A program made the translations under genes and the position numbers. From NCBI GenBank assembly GCA_013368375.1, contig JAACJP010000032.1, positions 372,001 through 436,000 on the forward strand: a stretch of DNA of 64,000 bases, given 5' to 3'. Of this stretch, positions 21,622 to 33,442 are shown in pieces. The stretch's first letter is position 1; every line of letters starts with the position of its first letter. Below the pieces are notes generated by a model. That model was not told the DNA's origin. It searched no databases and saw only the letters and a list, made by a program, of their open reading frames with translations. The stretch comes from Tricholomella constricta. Its lineage: Eukaryota; Basidiomycota; Agaricomycetes; Agaricales; Lyophyllaceae.

Positions 21622-23239
21622 CTACCCCCACCGACTCTCCCGGTCCTTCCTCCCCCCACCCCCACCCCCACCCCCACCCCCACTTCCACTTCCACTTCCA
21701 AGGTCAAGACCAGAGGCAGAGGCAGAGGAGCCATAAGGCTGGAACCTACTCTTCCTCCCCACCCCCATCCCTATCCCCATCCCCATCCCCATCCCTATCC
21801 CCATCCCCGGACCCGCACCCGCGTCCTTTGGTTTTCTCTTTGACGCCGAGGACGAGGACGGCGTGAAGCTGATGACGCTCCTCTTCTCCGAGGCCTGCTG
21901 TGCGACCTGCTGCTCCATGCGATTTTTCTGAAGTTCGGCTTTGAGCCCTCAAAGGGGTTGACCCGGCGGGGGAGGGGGGGCAGCGGGCGCGGGGGGTAGG
22001 AGGTGAAGGAGGGGATGTAGAAGGAGAAGTAGAAGCAGAAATGGAAATGGCACCGTAACAGCGCAGTCAGTGGGTTTCCGGTCAGGGCGTCCGTTATCGT
22101 GTTGTGTCGTGTCGTGTGTCGTGTCGTGATAAAAACCGGCATGGACGGCGCGGGCGCGTGAATTACCATATCGAAGGGCGGAACAATATGTGTGTGTGCG
22201 GGGAGGGGGAAGGGAAATCGCGGAAGGCATGAACACAATGTCCGAAAAAAGGGGAGAGCATATAAGCAAGAACAAGACCCCACGTACCGATTCGCTCAGC
22301 ATACCACTCTGGTCTCAAATCCTCGGGATCCCAAACATGGCGGGGGAAATTCGAGGTGCGTTCGTCCACGTCCACAAACTCCACCAGCTTCGTGTACAGG
22401 TGCGGGTTGCGGAAGGAGCGGTTGGACATGAGGGAGTCGTTGAAGTGCCGTGGGTTGGTCGCGTCGCGTTTCATCGCCTGGAACTGTGCGAGCTTGTGCT
22501 GCAGGGAGACACGTGAGAGCTAACCTTTGGGGGGGGGGAGGGGGGGACGTACGGCGAGTGCGGCATCGGGGGGGTCGGTGGACGCAGGCGGGATGCCCCA
22601 TTCTTCGACTCCGGGTATGGGCGGGGGGTGGAGGAGCGCTCGTATCCGGGCCAGCTCGTCTTGTGGCTGATTCGCCGGCGGCGGCGTGTCGAGATCCATG
22701 GGCGATGCGGATGCGGACGTGGTGTGACTCGGGCTTGGTTCTGCTGGCTGGGGCTGCGGCTTCACGTGGTCTTGTAAGATTTCATCCGATATATGTGCGC
22801 GAGTCTGCTTCTTGAGCGCCGCGGGCGGTCGGCGGATGATGACCTGTGATTTTTGGAGCTTTCGTGCTGTGTCCATGTCCAACGCATGAGGTTTTGAACA
22901 TACAAAAAGAAGAGAAAAAAAAGTTGGGAACGTATACGTACGTTCTGAGGAAGCATTAAGGCCAGACTTCAGTGGTTTATCCTATCCGAACCAGAAACGA
23001 ACAGCCAACAAAGAGGGAAACGGGCCGGGACGGGCAAGGGAATGAGGGTTTCTCACATGCGTGGTGGTGTTGCGAGCGCTCGGGAGTGCCGCCGCTGCTG
23101 CTGCTGCTTTGGAAGAAGAGGACGGTTCGTTGTCTGAGCCGCTCTGCGAGTCGCCGTCATATTCTACTAGCCCTGAGTGTGCGTGCGTTGTTGAGTACGA
23201 GCCCCATCGTGGCCAACGAGGTTCGAACTCACCGTGCAT
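21622..23239 (-). CDS. HCNGP/SAP30BP-like nuclear protein (about 321 aa)
   Basis: Five exons on the minus strand: 23239-23233, 23172-23057, about 22858-22553, 22498-22288 and 21947-21622. The start exon is only seven bases; splicing the 60-nt intron gives [18 protein letters not shown], the usual opening of fungal HCNGP proteins. The diagnostic HCNGP domain follows in exon 4 ([20 protein letters not shown], then PEWYAERIG). Exon 5 gives a basic coiled-coil-like stretch and a serine tail ([11 protein letters not shown]). The family's human member SAP30BP acts in transcriptional repression and RNA processing. The last exon holds a Gly/Met low-complexity run coded by CCCAT-type repeats, so length may vary between strains. 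The start of exon 3 is the least certain splice site. It diverges from GPI8 with 64 bp between start codons. Confidence 0.8.
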
Positions 23240-23303
23240 TTTTTGAGATGGTGGTTTGTGGCCAAGGTTTAATTGGATCCAGATCCAAACTCCGCCAAGG
23301 CCA

Positions 23304-24798
23304 ATGCACGTTCTCTCTACTATCCTCTCTCTCCTGCTGCTGTATCTCTCCACCTGGGCTTGGGCCGTAGATGTATCCCAGGAGGATGCGGTCCGCGGAT
23401 TCTTTGGAAACTCTACGACCAGTGGTTCTGGACATACCAACAACTGGGCCGTGCTAGTATGCGCTTCGAGATATTGGTTCAACTATCGGGTACGTCAGGC
23501 CCATCTCCTCCACACCACGGATTTGCCTAACCGATTCTAGCACATGGCCAATGCACTTGGGATGTAAGAACAAACGACGGGGCGGCCGGTGGTGGCAGTT
23601 CAGCTCGGGGAGACTGACGTGCGTGTTCTGGTGCCAGGTATCGAACAGTGAAACGCCTGGGAATACCAGACTCGAATATCATCCTCATGCTGGCGGACGA
23701 TGCGTCGTGCAATTCGCGAAACAAGTTTCCGGGCAGCGTCTATGCTAATCGAGGCCGACATCTCGACCTCTACGGCGACAATATTGAAGTGGATTATCGT
23801 GGCTACGAAGTCACCGTCGAGAACTTTATACGTGTTCTAACTGGTCCGTCAATAATGTCCATCCATACCCGTACGTACAAGTCTTCACAGTTTCTATGCT
23901 CGTAGGCCGTATGGATCCCTCAGTGCCGCGGTCCAAGCGGCTGCTGACTGACGATAGGTCCAATGTTTTCGTCTACATGACCGGGCACGGCGGCAACGAG
24001 TTCCTCAAGTTCCAGGACAACGAAGAGATCAGCGCCTTTGATATTGCTGATGCCTTTGAGCAGATGTACCAGAAGAAGCGGTAGGGCCTAATCCAAGCCA
24101 TCGAGCGCTGCTGTGCACCAATCTCACCCCATCCCACCAGGTACAACGAGATCTTCTTCATGATCGATACCTGCCAAGCAAACACGATGTACTCCAAATT
24201 CTACTCTCCCAATATCCTAGCCACGGGATCCTCCAAGCTCGGCGAAAATTCATATTCTGTGCGTCTCCTCTCCTCCTCCTCCTCTTCTCTCTTCAACTCC
24301 TGTTCTCACCGTCTGTTTTAGTACGAAAACGACAACGACATCGGCGTAGCTGTAATCGACGCATACACACATTACGTATTGGAGTACATGGAAAGCATCA
24401 ACAAAACAAGCCACAAAACCATGGCGGACCTCTTCGACACCTACGACGTGAAGAAAATCAACTCCCACCCCGGCGTCCGCAGCGACCTCTTCAAGCGGCC
24501 CCTCGACAGTGCCCTCATCACGGACTTTTTCGGCGGCGTCTCCCAAGTGGAGGTCAGCCCTCCACCACCACCACCACCACCACCGGAGGAGGAGGAAGAG
24601 TCTCTTTCGGACGTTCAAGCACCTATAGAGGGAGAGGGAGAGAGGAAGCCCCCACGTCATCAAAAACAACAGCAACGCGTACATGCATCGGCTCTGTCGC
24701 AAACGAGCCCCGACGCTGGGACCTGGCGGCAGCTGCGTGCATGGGGTTCTATAGCGATCCTTGGCTGCCTGGTAGGTTGGGTGGGGCTCCGCAAGTGA
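23304..24798 (+). CDS. GPI8: GPI-anchor transamidase catalytic subunit (PIG-K/Gpi8, 394 aa)
   Basis: Cysteine peptidase of family C13 that cleaves the C-terminal signal of proteins and attaches the GPI anchor in the ER membrane. Six exons: 23304-23489, 23541-23563, 23638-23843, 23906-24080, 24141-24258 and 24322-24798, all in frame. There is an N-terminal signal peptide ([21 protein letters not shown]). The highly conserved [14 protein letters not shown] segment, the catalytic histidine in [11 protein letters not shown] (about His166) and the catalytic cysteine in FFMIDTCQA (about Cys208) are all present. The C-terminus has a proline and glutamate run, then a single hydrophobic anchor ([14 protein letters not shown]). 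Length fits the family. The gene looks intact. It shares a very short divergent promoter with the HCNGP-like gene. Confidence 0.95.
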
Positions 24799-24986
24799 TT
24801 TTTTTTAATAGATTTGTTTGTTGAAACTGCGAATTAAATTATAAATACTTCTTTTTTTTTTTTTGCCCTGCCGATGACGCCAGGACAAGCTTGAACTCCA
24901 CTGAAACTGGGTGACGATGACGAGTCATTTGTGCCCCCAGGGGATTGACCTCATTCGTACGTCATCGCCAGCGCGCCACCCTTTCC

Positions 24987-24994
24987 TATATAAA
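24987..24994 (+). promoter_or_regulatory. TATA box of the metallothionein-like gene
   Basis: TATATAAA lies 125 bp upstream of the start codon at 25112, followed at once by a run of 20 C residues (24995-25014) that would fall in or next to the 5' UTR. An AGGGG stress-type element is found near 24942 and a TGACGAGTCA-like site near 24918. These are pattern matches only. Confidence 0.5.
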
Positions 24995-25111
24995 CCCCCC
25001 CCCCCCCCCCCCCCTAAGTGCACGTCTCAGACGCAACAAACCTCAAACCCCAAACTCCCCCCATCGCAAACCACCCACTCACACCCACCACACGTCACAC
25101 ATAATACACAA

Positions 25112-25529
25112 ATGGCCACAGACTGTACCTGCCAAACCAACTGCGGGTAAGATCGTCCATCCCCATCCCCACCCGCGCCACATTCGTAGCTCGTAGCTCG
25201 TAGCTTACACACCTCCTTCCACTGCCAGCGCCTGCGGCCCCTCAGGAACGGGCTGCGCCTGCCCCAAGAACAAATGCAACTGCAACAACTGTGCTAATAA
25301 GAAGCATACCGCTAACGTTCGTCCTCTCTCTTTCTCGTCTCTCCTTGTTCCTATTTCCCTTTTCCTATTTCCTATTTCCTATTTCCTATTTCCTATTTCC
25401 TATTTCCTATTTCCTATTTCCGTACCATGTGCTCGTGACTGACACGCACTGTTATAGTGCCACTGCGCGGGCTCGGCAGAGACGGACCAGTGCGCTTGTA
25501 TGCGCGAGAACAAGCCGTGCACTTGCTAG
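25112..25529 (+). CDS. metallothionein-like Cys-rich protein (64 aa)
   Basis: Three exons: 25112-25146, 25229-25316 and 25458-25529. The product has 15 cysteines in 64 residues, nearly all in C-x-C or C-x2-C pairs (CTCQTNC, CACPKNKCNCNNC, CHCAGS, CACMREN, CTC at the end). It has no aromatic residue, and only one histidine pair of note (KKHTAN, CHC). This is the composition of fungal metallothioneins, which bind Cu(I), Zn or Cd in the cytosol. The cysteine blocks split neatly at the introns. Intron 2 (25317-25457) contains a long heptamer repeat. The gene faces a Ctr copper transporter, which supports a role in copper handling. No ORF finder would see it whole, because each exon is short. Confidence 0.85.
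25362..25421 (+). repeat. CTATTTC heptamer array in metallothionein intron 2
   Basis: About eight head-to-tail copies of a 7-bp TTTCCTA unit fill the middle of the second intron. Confidence 0.85.
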
Positions 25530-25724
25530 ACGCCTCGCCTTGTGCGTGCTTGCTTGCTTGCTTGCTTGCCCCTTTCAGAAGCTCAAGAGCAAGAGCTCCT
25601 TCGTAGTAGTAGTAGTATTGTTGTAATAGTATCCGCCTTCTATGATATCGTGTTGTATTGTGAAATGGTTGACGTCATGACAATTGTTCAGACCGTCCAA
25701 GTTGCTATGTACGTCAGATAATCG

Positions 25725-25890
25725 TACAACACGTTTGCCCCCTCGTCTCTGTATGCGCACAGAAAGAAAATGCAAAATAGAACTCACACTCTAATTAATC
25801 GACGATCGCGAATTACATAAAAGCCCAAGCACAATCCAAACGTCAACTACATAGCAACCGGGGCGTAAGGTTCGGAATTCCTCAATATTC
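25725..25890 (-). pseudogene. relic of a Ctr copper transporter 3' end
   Basis: Read on the minus strand, this repeats the last exons and 3' end of the Ctr gene at 26210-26435: the text around the stop codon (25725-25760 against 26208-26240), the AAAG/AAAATGCA region, and a degraded exon 5 with its flank (about 25815-25885 against 26345-26410). The coding sequence is lost. It lies just beyond the metallothionein gene, where a tail-to-tail partner would be expected. Confidence 0.6.
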
Positions 25891-25924
25891 ACTCCCATAA
25901 ACTGCCCTATACATAGCTGTAGCT

Positions 25925-26070
25925 AACAACTGCAAGGAGCATACCCCTACTATAACGTTCGCGATCGTCTCTCCCCTTATTCTCTCCTTACTGACTTTTC
26001 TCTTTACTGTTACTGATACTGTCATACAGTGCCAGTGCGCTTGAATGCGCGAGAACAAGCCTTGCTCGCT
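25925..26070 (+). pseudogene. relic of a second metallothionein gene
   Basis: Bases 25925-25957 repeat the end of metallothionein exon 2 with its GTTCG donor, and 26029-26070 repeat exon 3 after an acceptor-like ACAG. The middle cysteine block of exon 3 is deleted and a cysteine codon has become TGA (in the TGCGCTTGA text at about 26036-26044). No exon 1 is seen. Confidence 0.7.
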
Positions 26071-26209
26071 TCCCCTATGTATATTGCCTTTGACCAGAGT
26101 CCCCGGAAACGTTGTAATTGTATCCGCTCTATGACATTCATATTGGTTCGTGAATGGTCGTAATCATCATCCTAATCTCCTACTTAACTTGCTACTTTTA
26201 AAAACGGGG

Positions 26210-26293
26210 CTAACAACACGTCTGCCCCCTCGTCTCGGGCGTCATCAACCCTCCGACCGTATCCCACTGCCATTACCCTCTCAGTATATGTAT

Positions 26294-26324
<31 letters not shown>

Positions 26325-27152
26325 AAAAAAATACAGAATAGACTCACGCTTGATACGAAGAAGCCAAAGTAGGATCCGAACTGTATCAGTCGGGGTTCAG
26401 AATCCAATTCGAGCACCTCCCGAAAACGAAGAGGGGGGGGGGGACGTACGAAGATGGCGAGTATGATGCCGCCATTATAATACATGGCCATCAACATGAG
26501 CATATACCCCGCGCTGAACTGGACGAAATAAAAGAAGCTCCGAATGGATTGTTGTGCCATGGTCGGGCTGTGTTGGTGTACATGTAAAGGGTTGCTCAGA
26601 GCCATGTCCCATCCAGCAGTAGGCGTAGATGTAGTGAGACCACGTACCGGAACGGGGCAATCGCACATGCATCATAGGAGCCGCTTCCGCTTCCGCTTCC
26701 GTCTTTCAGCTTGTGGGCGCTGGCATCATCCCTGTCGGCGGCAGCGACAGAAGCAGCGGCGGATCTCTGAGCATGCGCATGCTCGCGGACGATCTTGCGG
26801 TCGTATTCGCGCGCGAGACGCCGGAAGAGCTCGATGAGCATCACGACGAGGAATATGCTTATGACCGTGCCTGCGTAGGCGCCTGTTTACCGAGCGGGGC
26901 AGAAGCAGGAGCAGAAACGTTAGGTCAGACACGAGAGGGGAAGAGAGGGGGGGCTCACCGACTGAACGGATGTGCCATTGTTCCGAGATGAAGCAGGCGT
27001 CGATGGTGTACCTGTTGTTTTATCGTGTGATTGAGAGGTGGAAACGAAGAGGAGAAGGAAGATGTTATGTACCAGTTCCATAACATGCTGATCTTGCATG
27101 CTGCTGCGTCGCTCGCTGGGCCATGAGAGTCTCCATGGTCGTGGTGGTCCAT
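26210..27152 (-). CDS. Ctr-type high-affinity copper transporter (191 aa)
   Basis: Six exons: 27152-27073, 27011-26959, 26882-26648, 26567-26450, 26380-26348 and 26266-26210, all in frame. The product has a histidine-rich head (MDHHDHGDSHGP), the conserved CKISMLWNWYTIDACFIS entry, a first membrane helix (GTVISIFLVVMLIELFRR) and REYDRKI. A variable serine/alanine loop follows, then the second helix with its methionine motif (MLMLMAMYYNGG), a short glycine-rich third helix (FGSYFGFFV), and a tail ending WDTVGGLMTPETRGQTCC. A terminal Cys pair is typical of Ctr proteins and binds Cu(I). It imports copper as a trimer at the plasma or vacuolar membrane. It lies tail to tail with the metallothionein-like gene. 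A GAGCAAA (TTTGCTC on the coding strand) at 27234-27240 resembles Mac1/Cuf1-type copper-response elements. Confidence 0.9.
26294..26329. repeat. AAAG microsatellite
   Basis: Nine or so GAAA units inside intron 5 of the Ctr gene, followed by an A run. Confidence 0.85.
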
Positions 27153-29429
27153 TATCCTTGCGGTGTGCGATTTGGGATTTGGGATGTGCGAAGGGGAAGG
27201 GGAAAATGAATTTCAGAGAGCAAGAGCAAAGTTGAGTGGTGTTGAGAGCTGCTGGCTGCTGAGAAGCAAGAGCGTCCCAGAAAAAAAAATGCAATTTTAT
27301 AGCTCGCTGGAGCGAACCGGTTCGGTTTGTGTACTGACTGACTGACAGATCTATGGAAACGGCCACACAAACAATTTTTTTTCTTCACGACCGCCTGGGC
27401 TCTGCGCCTTGGAAGAGACGCCGAGTATCCCTCCCCTCCCTCCCATGACCCAAGAATGTAGGATCAAGCGCAACGAGGGCCCAAGATCAACGACTGAGCC
27501 ATTCCGGAGTTCAGAAACAGTCCACCAAGGCCGGGCATACGGGGTACCATCACAACGTTATCACGCACAACCACGCAGGGGGATGAGTTTTCCCCGAGTC
27601 AAAGTGGACTTGTCACATCCCCGCGCCCGTCCAATGGCAGAGCAAAGAGCCGGCATGGGGCCAAGTGAGCCCAGGCAACGGAGTAAGATGATGATCAGAA
27701 GGAGGCGGGTGGATACGGAGCTGGGCGAGCTTGCCAAGCCTGTCGTGATAGGGGACGGGCCCCGGGAGTGTGCTCTTGGGTGGGTTGGGGTTGGGCGACG
27801 AGGAGCGAAGCGAAGAGTGTGGCTGGGTGGGTATTGAGCATGAGGCGCGAGTTGACGCGACGCGATCAAGGAGCCGAGTGCGTAGAGCGTCTATATGGAA
27901 AGTACCAGGGGATCGGGCTATTGCTGTTCAACGTCGGAGAGAGCAAAGCAAGAGAATGGAGCGCAGCATTTCGACAGAGGTCTTGAAAAAGCATTGCGAA
28001 GATCCTGAGCAACGATTGCATATCTCTAGACTCCTAGGTGGTAGAACGTCCATGCACCGACTTCCACCAGAAGACGAAGGATTTGGTCCGACCGGGAAGG
28101 GCATGACATTCAGACTTTGTAGGGACCGAGGGGGAGGGGGAGGAGAGAAAGATCAACATGCGAAAACTGGATGGATCCTGGCTTTTAAGGGCCGGAGAAA
28201 TCTCGATGAGCTAATTTTGCACGCCGGCTTTATGCGATTGGCTAAAGGTCAGGTGATCATTTCGTGTAAAGTGCCGAGTCCCGAATCCGTCAGAGTCCGC
28301 CAGCCCTGCGCCGAACGAGTTGACCCTTACCCTGGTTGGGCGCCTCACGGGATGGATGCTCCCAGTTTCGAACTATCGACAACGCCTCAATTACACGGTG
28401 CGGTGACACGGTTGCAGCTAAACCCGTCCCATTGAAAAGCTCTTCAAGGTGCAATTGACAAGGCGACGTGAATGTAAAGGATTCCCGGTCCGGATACTGG
28501 GGCATCTCTGGCACCAATAATCTCTGATCTATTGCATGGTTCACGCTCCTTGACTTCGAAGCATTTCCTCTCATACCGAATACGTTGTACCGCGACCCCG
28601 AAGCAACGTCGCACGTTTGACTTCTCTTCCATGTGTTGAACAGCATAGCGCCACATCTACCGTCCTCGCCATCCTTCTATATCAAGTTCATTTTTGCTCG
28701 AGATCGGGAACGGTCGACCGAAACTGCACTGTGGGAACTCGAAGGTTTTTCAATACATTCCTCTCAACGGCACGAAGCTTGAGATTGATTAGGCTGAATT
28801 TGATGTGTCAACAGCGATGGATAGCATGTGTGCGACAACGGCCGGTCTCCATCACACGCTCCGACATTTCTCCTGGTAAGGCAAGGCAAGGTAAGATGTC
28901 ATTACACAGCACCAAAAGGTAAGCATAACGTTGGATCTTGAAGTGCGCGGTAGGGTCCCGCTCAAGAACGCATTTTCTAGGAAATACCTCACTATCATTC
29001 CTGGGCCTCTGTATCACCTATACGCAGAGCTCACATCCAGTTTCCCGGCTCACGTTAGAACCTAGGAGAGCAAAAGAGCCAAAATGCACGGAGTACATCG
29101 TTCAGCAGACAAGTGTGCGCGCGCTGTAGGGTAGGTCGGAACATCGTAGGACAATCTCAGGACATGATAGGCTTATATGGCGACATCTGGTGATTCAGTG
29201 TCCAGCGCGTCATTGACACGTTGAGCGCACCGGCCACCCACGGTAAGCTTTGGATTCCATTTTATAAATAAACCCGTAAATGCTTCCGCTCACAAGGATT
29301 ACAGGTCAACTGCCCTCGTCTTATCCAGATTGTCCATGTGGTTCATGCCGCCACTATCAATGCCCAGTGCCATAAAACGCAGAGTCTAGACACCTTCTTT
29401 CTTAGAGGTCTTTCTTCTGTTTACAAGCC
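27153..29429. other. intergenic region, no recognisable gene
   Basis: About 2.3 kb between the Ctr start and the OPT start. The longest frame (27770-28435, plus, 221 codons) has low-complexity, arginine-rich text and no family resemblance. The first 250 bp are the promoter side of the Ctr gene. Confidence 0.4.
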
Positions 29430-32400
29430 ATGGCGTCAGCAGGGCTTATTCACTCTGTCCCCTCGCTGGACAAACAAGGAGGCTTGCACGACAAGGACAG
29501 CAAGCTCGTCGACGATGTTCAGGTTGCCAGCCGCCCACCATCCTTCATTGACGAAAAGTCAGATAGCCTCGTCCAAGCCTCCGACATAGGAGACGTTTAT
29601 GCGGAAGGGCCTCGCTTGATCGATATCGGGGAAGACGGCAAGGAGCGACCAATCGGTGGGCTAACGATCCCTCTGTGATCCTCTGCATGACATCTCAAAC
29701 GATCTCTTCCACAGAAACTGACGCTGACTATTCTTTACGCCTGATATCTCTCGAAGACGACCCCTCCCTCCCCATCTTCACATTCCGCATGTGGTTCCTT
29801 TCACTTGGCTTGTCGTGCTTCGGCGCAGTTCTTGGCCAAATTTTTGTAAGTCCGCTCCCACAGATACGACCGCGTGTCTAAAATCTCTTGAACGGTCGCA
29901 GTATTTCCGCCCACAGACGGTGCGTGTGATCTTGGGCATGGTTCACCTGATTGCATCATATTCACAGTTACATTAGATTACCGTCAGCCAGCTCTTCCTC
30001 CAGATCATCTCGTATATCCTTGGGAAGGTAAGTGTCGACTGTTATCATATTTTTCCACCGTGGCCTTATGTTCACTATCTGTATCAAGGCCATGGAGGAA
30101 GTCATCCCAGGCCCCGGCTCGACGGCGCGACTTCAGACTGCTGACACGCGCTTTTGGAGGTAAGCCCGATGACCTTCAGTGCTCCACAAGTCATGACATA
30201 AGGTTCAATAGGTTCATGAATCCCGGGCCCTTCAGTATGTTCTCTGACATTCCATCTTCCTGTGTCCTTCGGCTTACATTTAGCTCTCTCCTAGATATTA
30301 AAGAACATGTGGCTATCACGATAATGGCGTCCACTGCTTCTGCATCGGCAATTGCCATCAGCATTTTCGCGGCCCAGGATCTGTACTACAATGTCCGGCC
30401 AAACGCAGCCGTCGGCATCTTTACGTTCGTCCTGTTGTCTCTCGCTCCCCTTGAGAACAGTTCTATAACACCACCAACGCCCGCAGCCTGATAGGATCAC
30501 AGCTAATTGGGTATGGAACTGCAGGTGAGCATCTCACGCCTTCTCCTTGTCGTATGTCGGTAACCTACAGCCATCCCGTTCAGGAATAATGCGAAGTTTC
30601 CTTGTGTATCCCACCTTCGCGGTTTACCCCCAGCTGATGCCGAACGTCCAACTTTTCGACGCTCTCCACCGAGGTCAAGCCGCCGTGATGCAAAAGAAGC
30701 GTCTCAAATTCTTTTGGTACATTTTCATCGGCATTTTTGTTTGGGAGTGGTTCCCGGTACGTCACCCTCGTTTTGAAAATTTAAAGTAACAAGCGTTCAG
30801 GTGATGTTCTCGAACCCCAGGAATACATCGCTCCGTATGTCACGCTTGCCACTCCATGCCTATATCTATTAATAACCGGTGACAGGACCCTGACGGGCAT
30901 CAGCATCTTCTGCTTGGCGAATCAGAAGAGCGCGTGGTTCACCCGGATCTTCGGTAAGTCATGATCTTGAACGAGTTTTTGATTTCATTTCCGAATAACA
31001 GATCATTGTGTGGCGCCCATTTCCAATAGGTGGCGCTGCCGGCAACGAAGGTCTCGGGGCCTTTTCTCTCTGCCTCGACTGGGCATATGTCGGAGCGGGA
31101 GGAGGCTCGATTGGGGCTCTGTTCACCCCGCTGGCCACTCAGTTATCCCTCTATGCGGGCTGCGCTGTCTGCATGTATGTGTTCTACTTGACATTCACGG
31201 CTGAAGCTACACATTTTATATGTAGGATTGCCTTCTGCGCCTGCTACGCCTCAAACACGTGGAATGCACAGAACTTCCCTTTTCTCACCCAGTTGCTCTA
31301 CTATCAGAATGGTCTGCTCCTCCTTCCACTACTGCCGTATTAAATTCTCTCAAAACCATGACAGGCACACAGTATGATCAGCTCGCTATCCTCAACGACG
31401 ACTTTACATTGAACTTGGAGAAGCTAGAGCAACAGGTGCAGCGCTTACCTTGAAACCACATGTCTGAATGCTGGTCTCATGTCGATAAACTTAGGGCCTT
31501 CCCTGGTACGCGGCATCGCAACTTTTGTACAAAGTCAGTCGCACGATCTACATCGGTGGTATGTACAACGCACCCTCTTACTGCATGACCTTGCCTTACA
31601 AATATTCCTGAAGCCGCGGTGACCCATTTCCTCTTGTGGCATTCCAAAACTGTCTATGATATCATCCTCCAAAACAAGGTTGGTAGCTTCCCCCTCTCAG
31701 ATGGACAGAAGCCCATTTCGACGCATTAGAAAGGGGGTTGCGACGACCCACATTACCTGAAGATGAAGGTATGTCTGATGCTATTACTATTACTGTCACG
31801 AAGCTTGACGCGTCTTCTATAGGTCTATAAGGAGATATCCAATTGGTGGTACCTTGTCATATTTTTGGCAACAACGGGTATGGCTCTGGGAACGACCTAC
31901 GGTGCGAAATCAGGCTTGCCATGGTGGGGCCTCTTTATCGCCTTGATCTTTGCGTGGCTTTTTGTACCCATCATCGGCACAGTGTGTTCCTTGAATTTCC
32001 GTTGCGCCGGATTGTATGCCCTAAACTATGCTATTTTTAGCTCTATGCGACGGTAGGATATGCACCTAGCATTGAAAACATGGTCCAGGCAAGCCACTTG
32101 AAGCAGTCGCGTAGAGTGTTATACCTTACCTCTTTGCAGATGCTGGGTGGCGCCATGATTCCTGGAAAGCCTGTTGCCAACATGTATTTCAGCTTGTATG
32201 GATATAACACAGTTGTCCAATCGCTCGCTCTCCTCAAAGATCTTAAATTGGTACGTCAGCACTAATTGTATTCGAAGAATACTACGTAACTTTTGGTCTA
32301 TTAGGGTCAATATACAAAGCTTCCACCAAGAGTCACCTTCACTGTCCAATCGATTGGAACCATCATCGTACAGTGTTTTGCGCCACTTCGCCTTGCCATC

Positions 32401-33442
32401 TTTCTCACCCACCTGTGCTTCGATACAGGGTGGATTGCTCAATTTCGTGATCATGAAGGTGTGGACTTTGTGCGCTCAAGAGAATGCCAATTCAATCAAT
32501 TACTGCATCTTGTAGACTGTCCTTAGCGCCCAGCGCCAGATTCTTCTTGATGTACAAGGAACAAACGTTTGGTCAGGCCAACAGGTATGCCGACAGAGGC
32601 TCCAAGCTGCTCGCCATGTCAAGTAACATATTACAGGTTCAATCATATAACAGCGCTGCGATCGCATGGGGAGCTCTTGGTAAACCCTTGTACGAAACAG
32701 GGACCCGTTACGGTGTCAGTCCCCGCCATTACATGTTGTATTCCATGGCTATTGATGCTTATATTCCAGTTCGTCCCATACATGCTCATCGCCGGCCTCG
32801 GATTCCCGATCCCCTTCTGGCTGCTTCACAAGAAGTATCCAAAGTTTGGCTTCGATCTCGTCTTTACTCCGATTCTCGTCGGTCCGTCGATTTTATTTTA
32901 CCTTATTCCTTCGACTTGTCCGTAATTATCCTAATACCATCTTGACAGCTGAACTTGGATTCTTGAGCGTTGGTATCAACTCAAGTGTATTCACTGGATT
33001 TGTGCTCGGCGTCTTTTCGCAGTATTACTTGAGGAAGTCAGTTTTATTTATCTGCCAATCTGTTTTCTCCACTTACTGATAATGCTCATCGATCATTCAG
33101 ATATCGTGCTACCTGGTTCCGAAAATACAAGTGAGTCTTTATTCTGCCTTGCACAACATGGCCGCCGAAACCTGGCACAGTTTCTTGATGAGCGCGGCGC
33201 TCGATGGTGGCACATCAGTAAGTCTACATCTCTCGCAGTGTTTCTTCTCGCCTGACACTGTTTATTCCAGGTCATGGTCTTCGTATATACATTCGCTGTG
33301 GGAGGCGGTAGTGGTACGGTTCGACCATTCCCAACTTGGGCACTGGTAAGTCGCATTGAATAGGGCTCGAGCCAAATCGACCATCTGATTGTGCGAACAG
33401 AATCCGAAAGGAAATCCCGATTATTGCAAAAGATTGACTTGA
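29430..33442 (+). CDS. oligopeptide transporter, OPT family
   Basis: Proton-coupled peptide (or peptide-conjugate/siderophore-like) transporter of the plasma membrane. I could follow about 30 small exons without a break from MASAGLIHSVPS to the stop at 33440-33442 (GNPDYCKRLT). Family hallmarks are in order: IFTFRMWFLSLGLSCFGAVL, FRPQT, the NPGPFNIKEHVAITIMA signature, IFAAQDLYYN, GTAGIMRSFLVYP, KFFWYIFIGIFVWEW, SNTWNAQNFPF, NWWYLVIFLATTGMA, VANMYFSLYGYNT, FLMSAALDGGTSVMVF and GTVRPFPTWALNP. The acidic N-terminal region before the first helix is typical. The intron after the residues SIENMVQ begins GCAAGC, a GC-AG intron. No frameshift or internal stop was found. Substrate cannot be told from sequence. 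Confidence 0.9.

Noticed and set aside
21601..21845. Plus-strand proline/threonine frame
   Set aside because: It is the complement of the low-complexity last exon of the HCNGP-like gene.
24250..24702. 150-codon minus-strand frame with a tryptophan run
   Set aside because: Antisense of the proline run in the last exon of GPI8.
25362..25421. CRISPR-like array
   Set aside because: The 7-bp units are contiguous with no spacers; it is a simple intronic tandem repeat in a eukaryote.
27770..28435. 221-codon plus-strand open frame between Ctr and OPT
   Set aside because: Low-complexity, arginine-rich text with no family likeness and no supporting splice structure.
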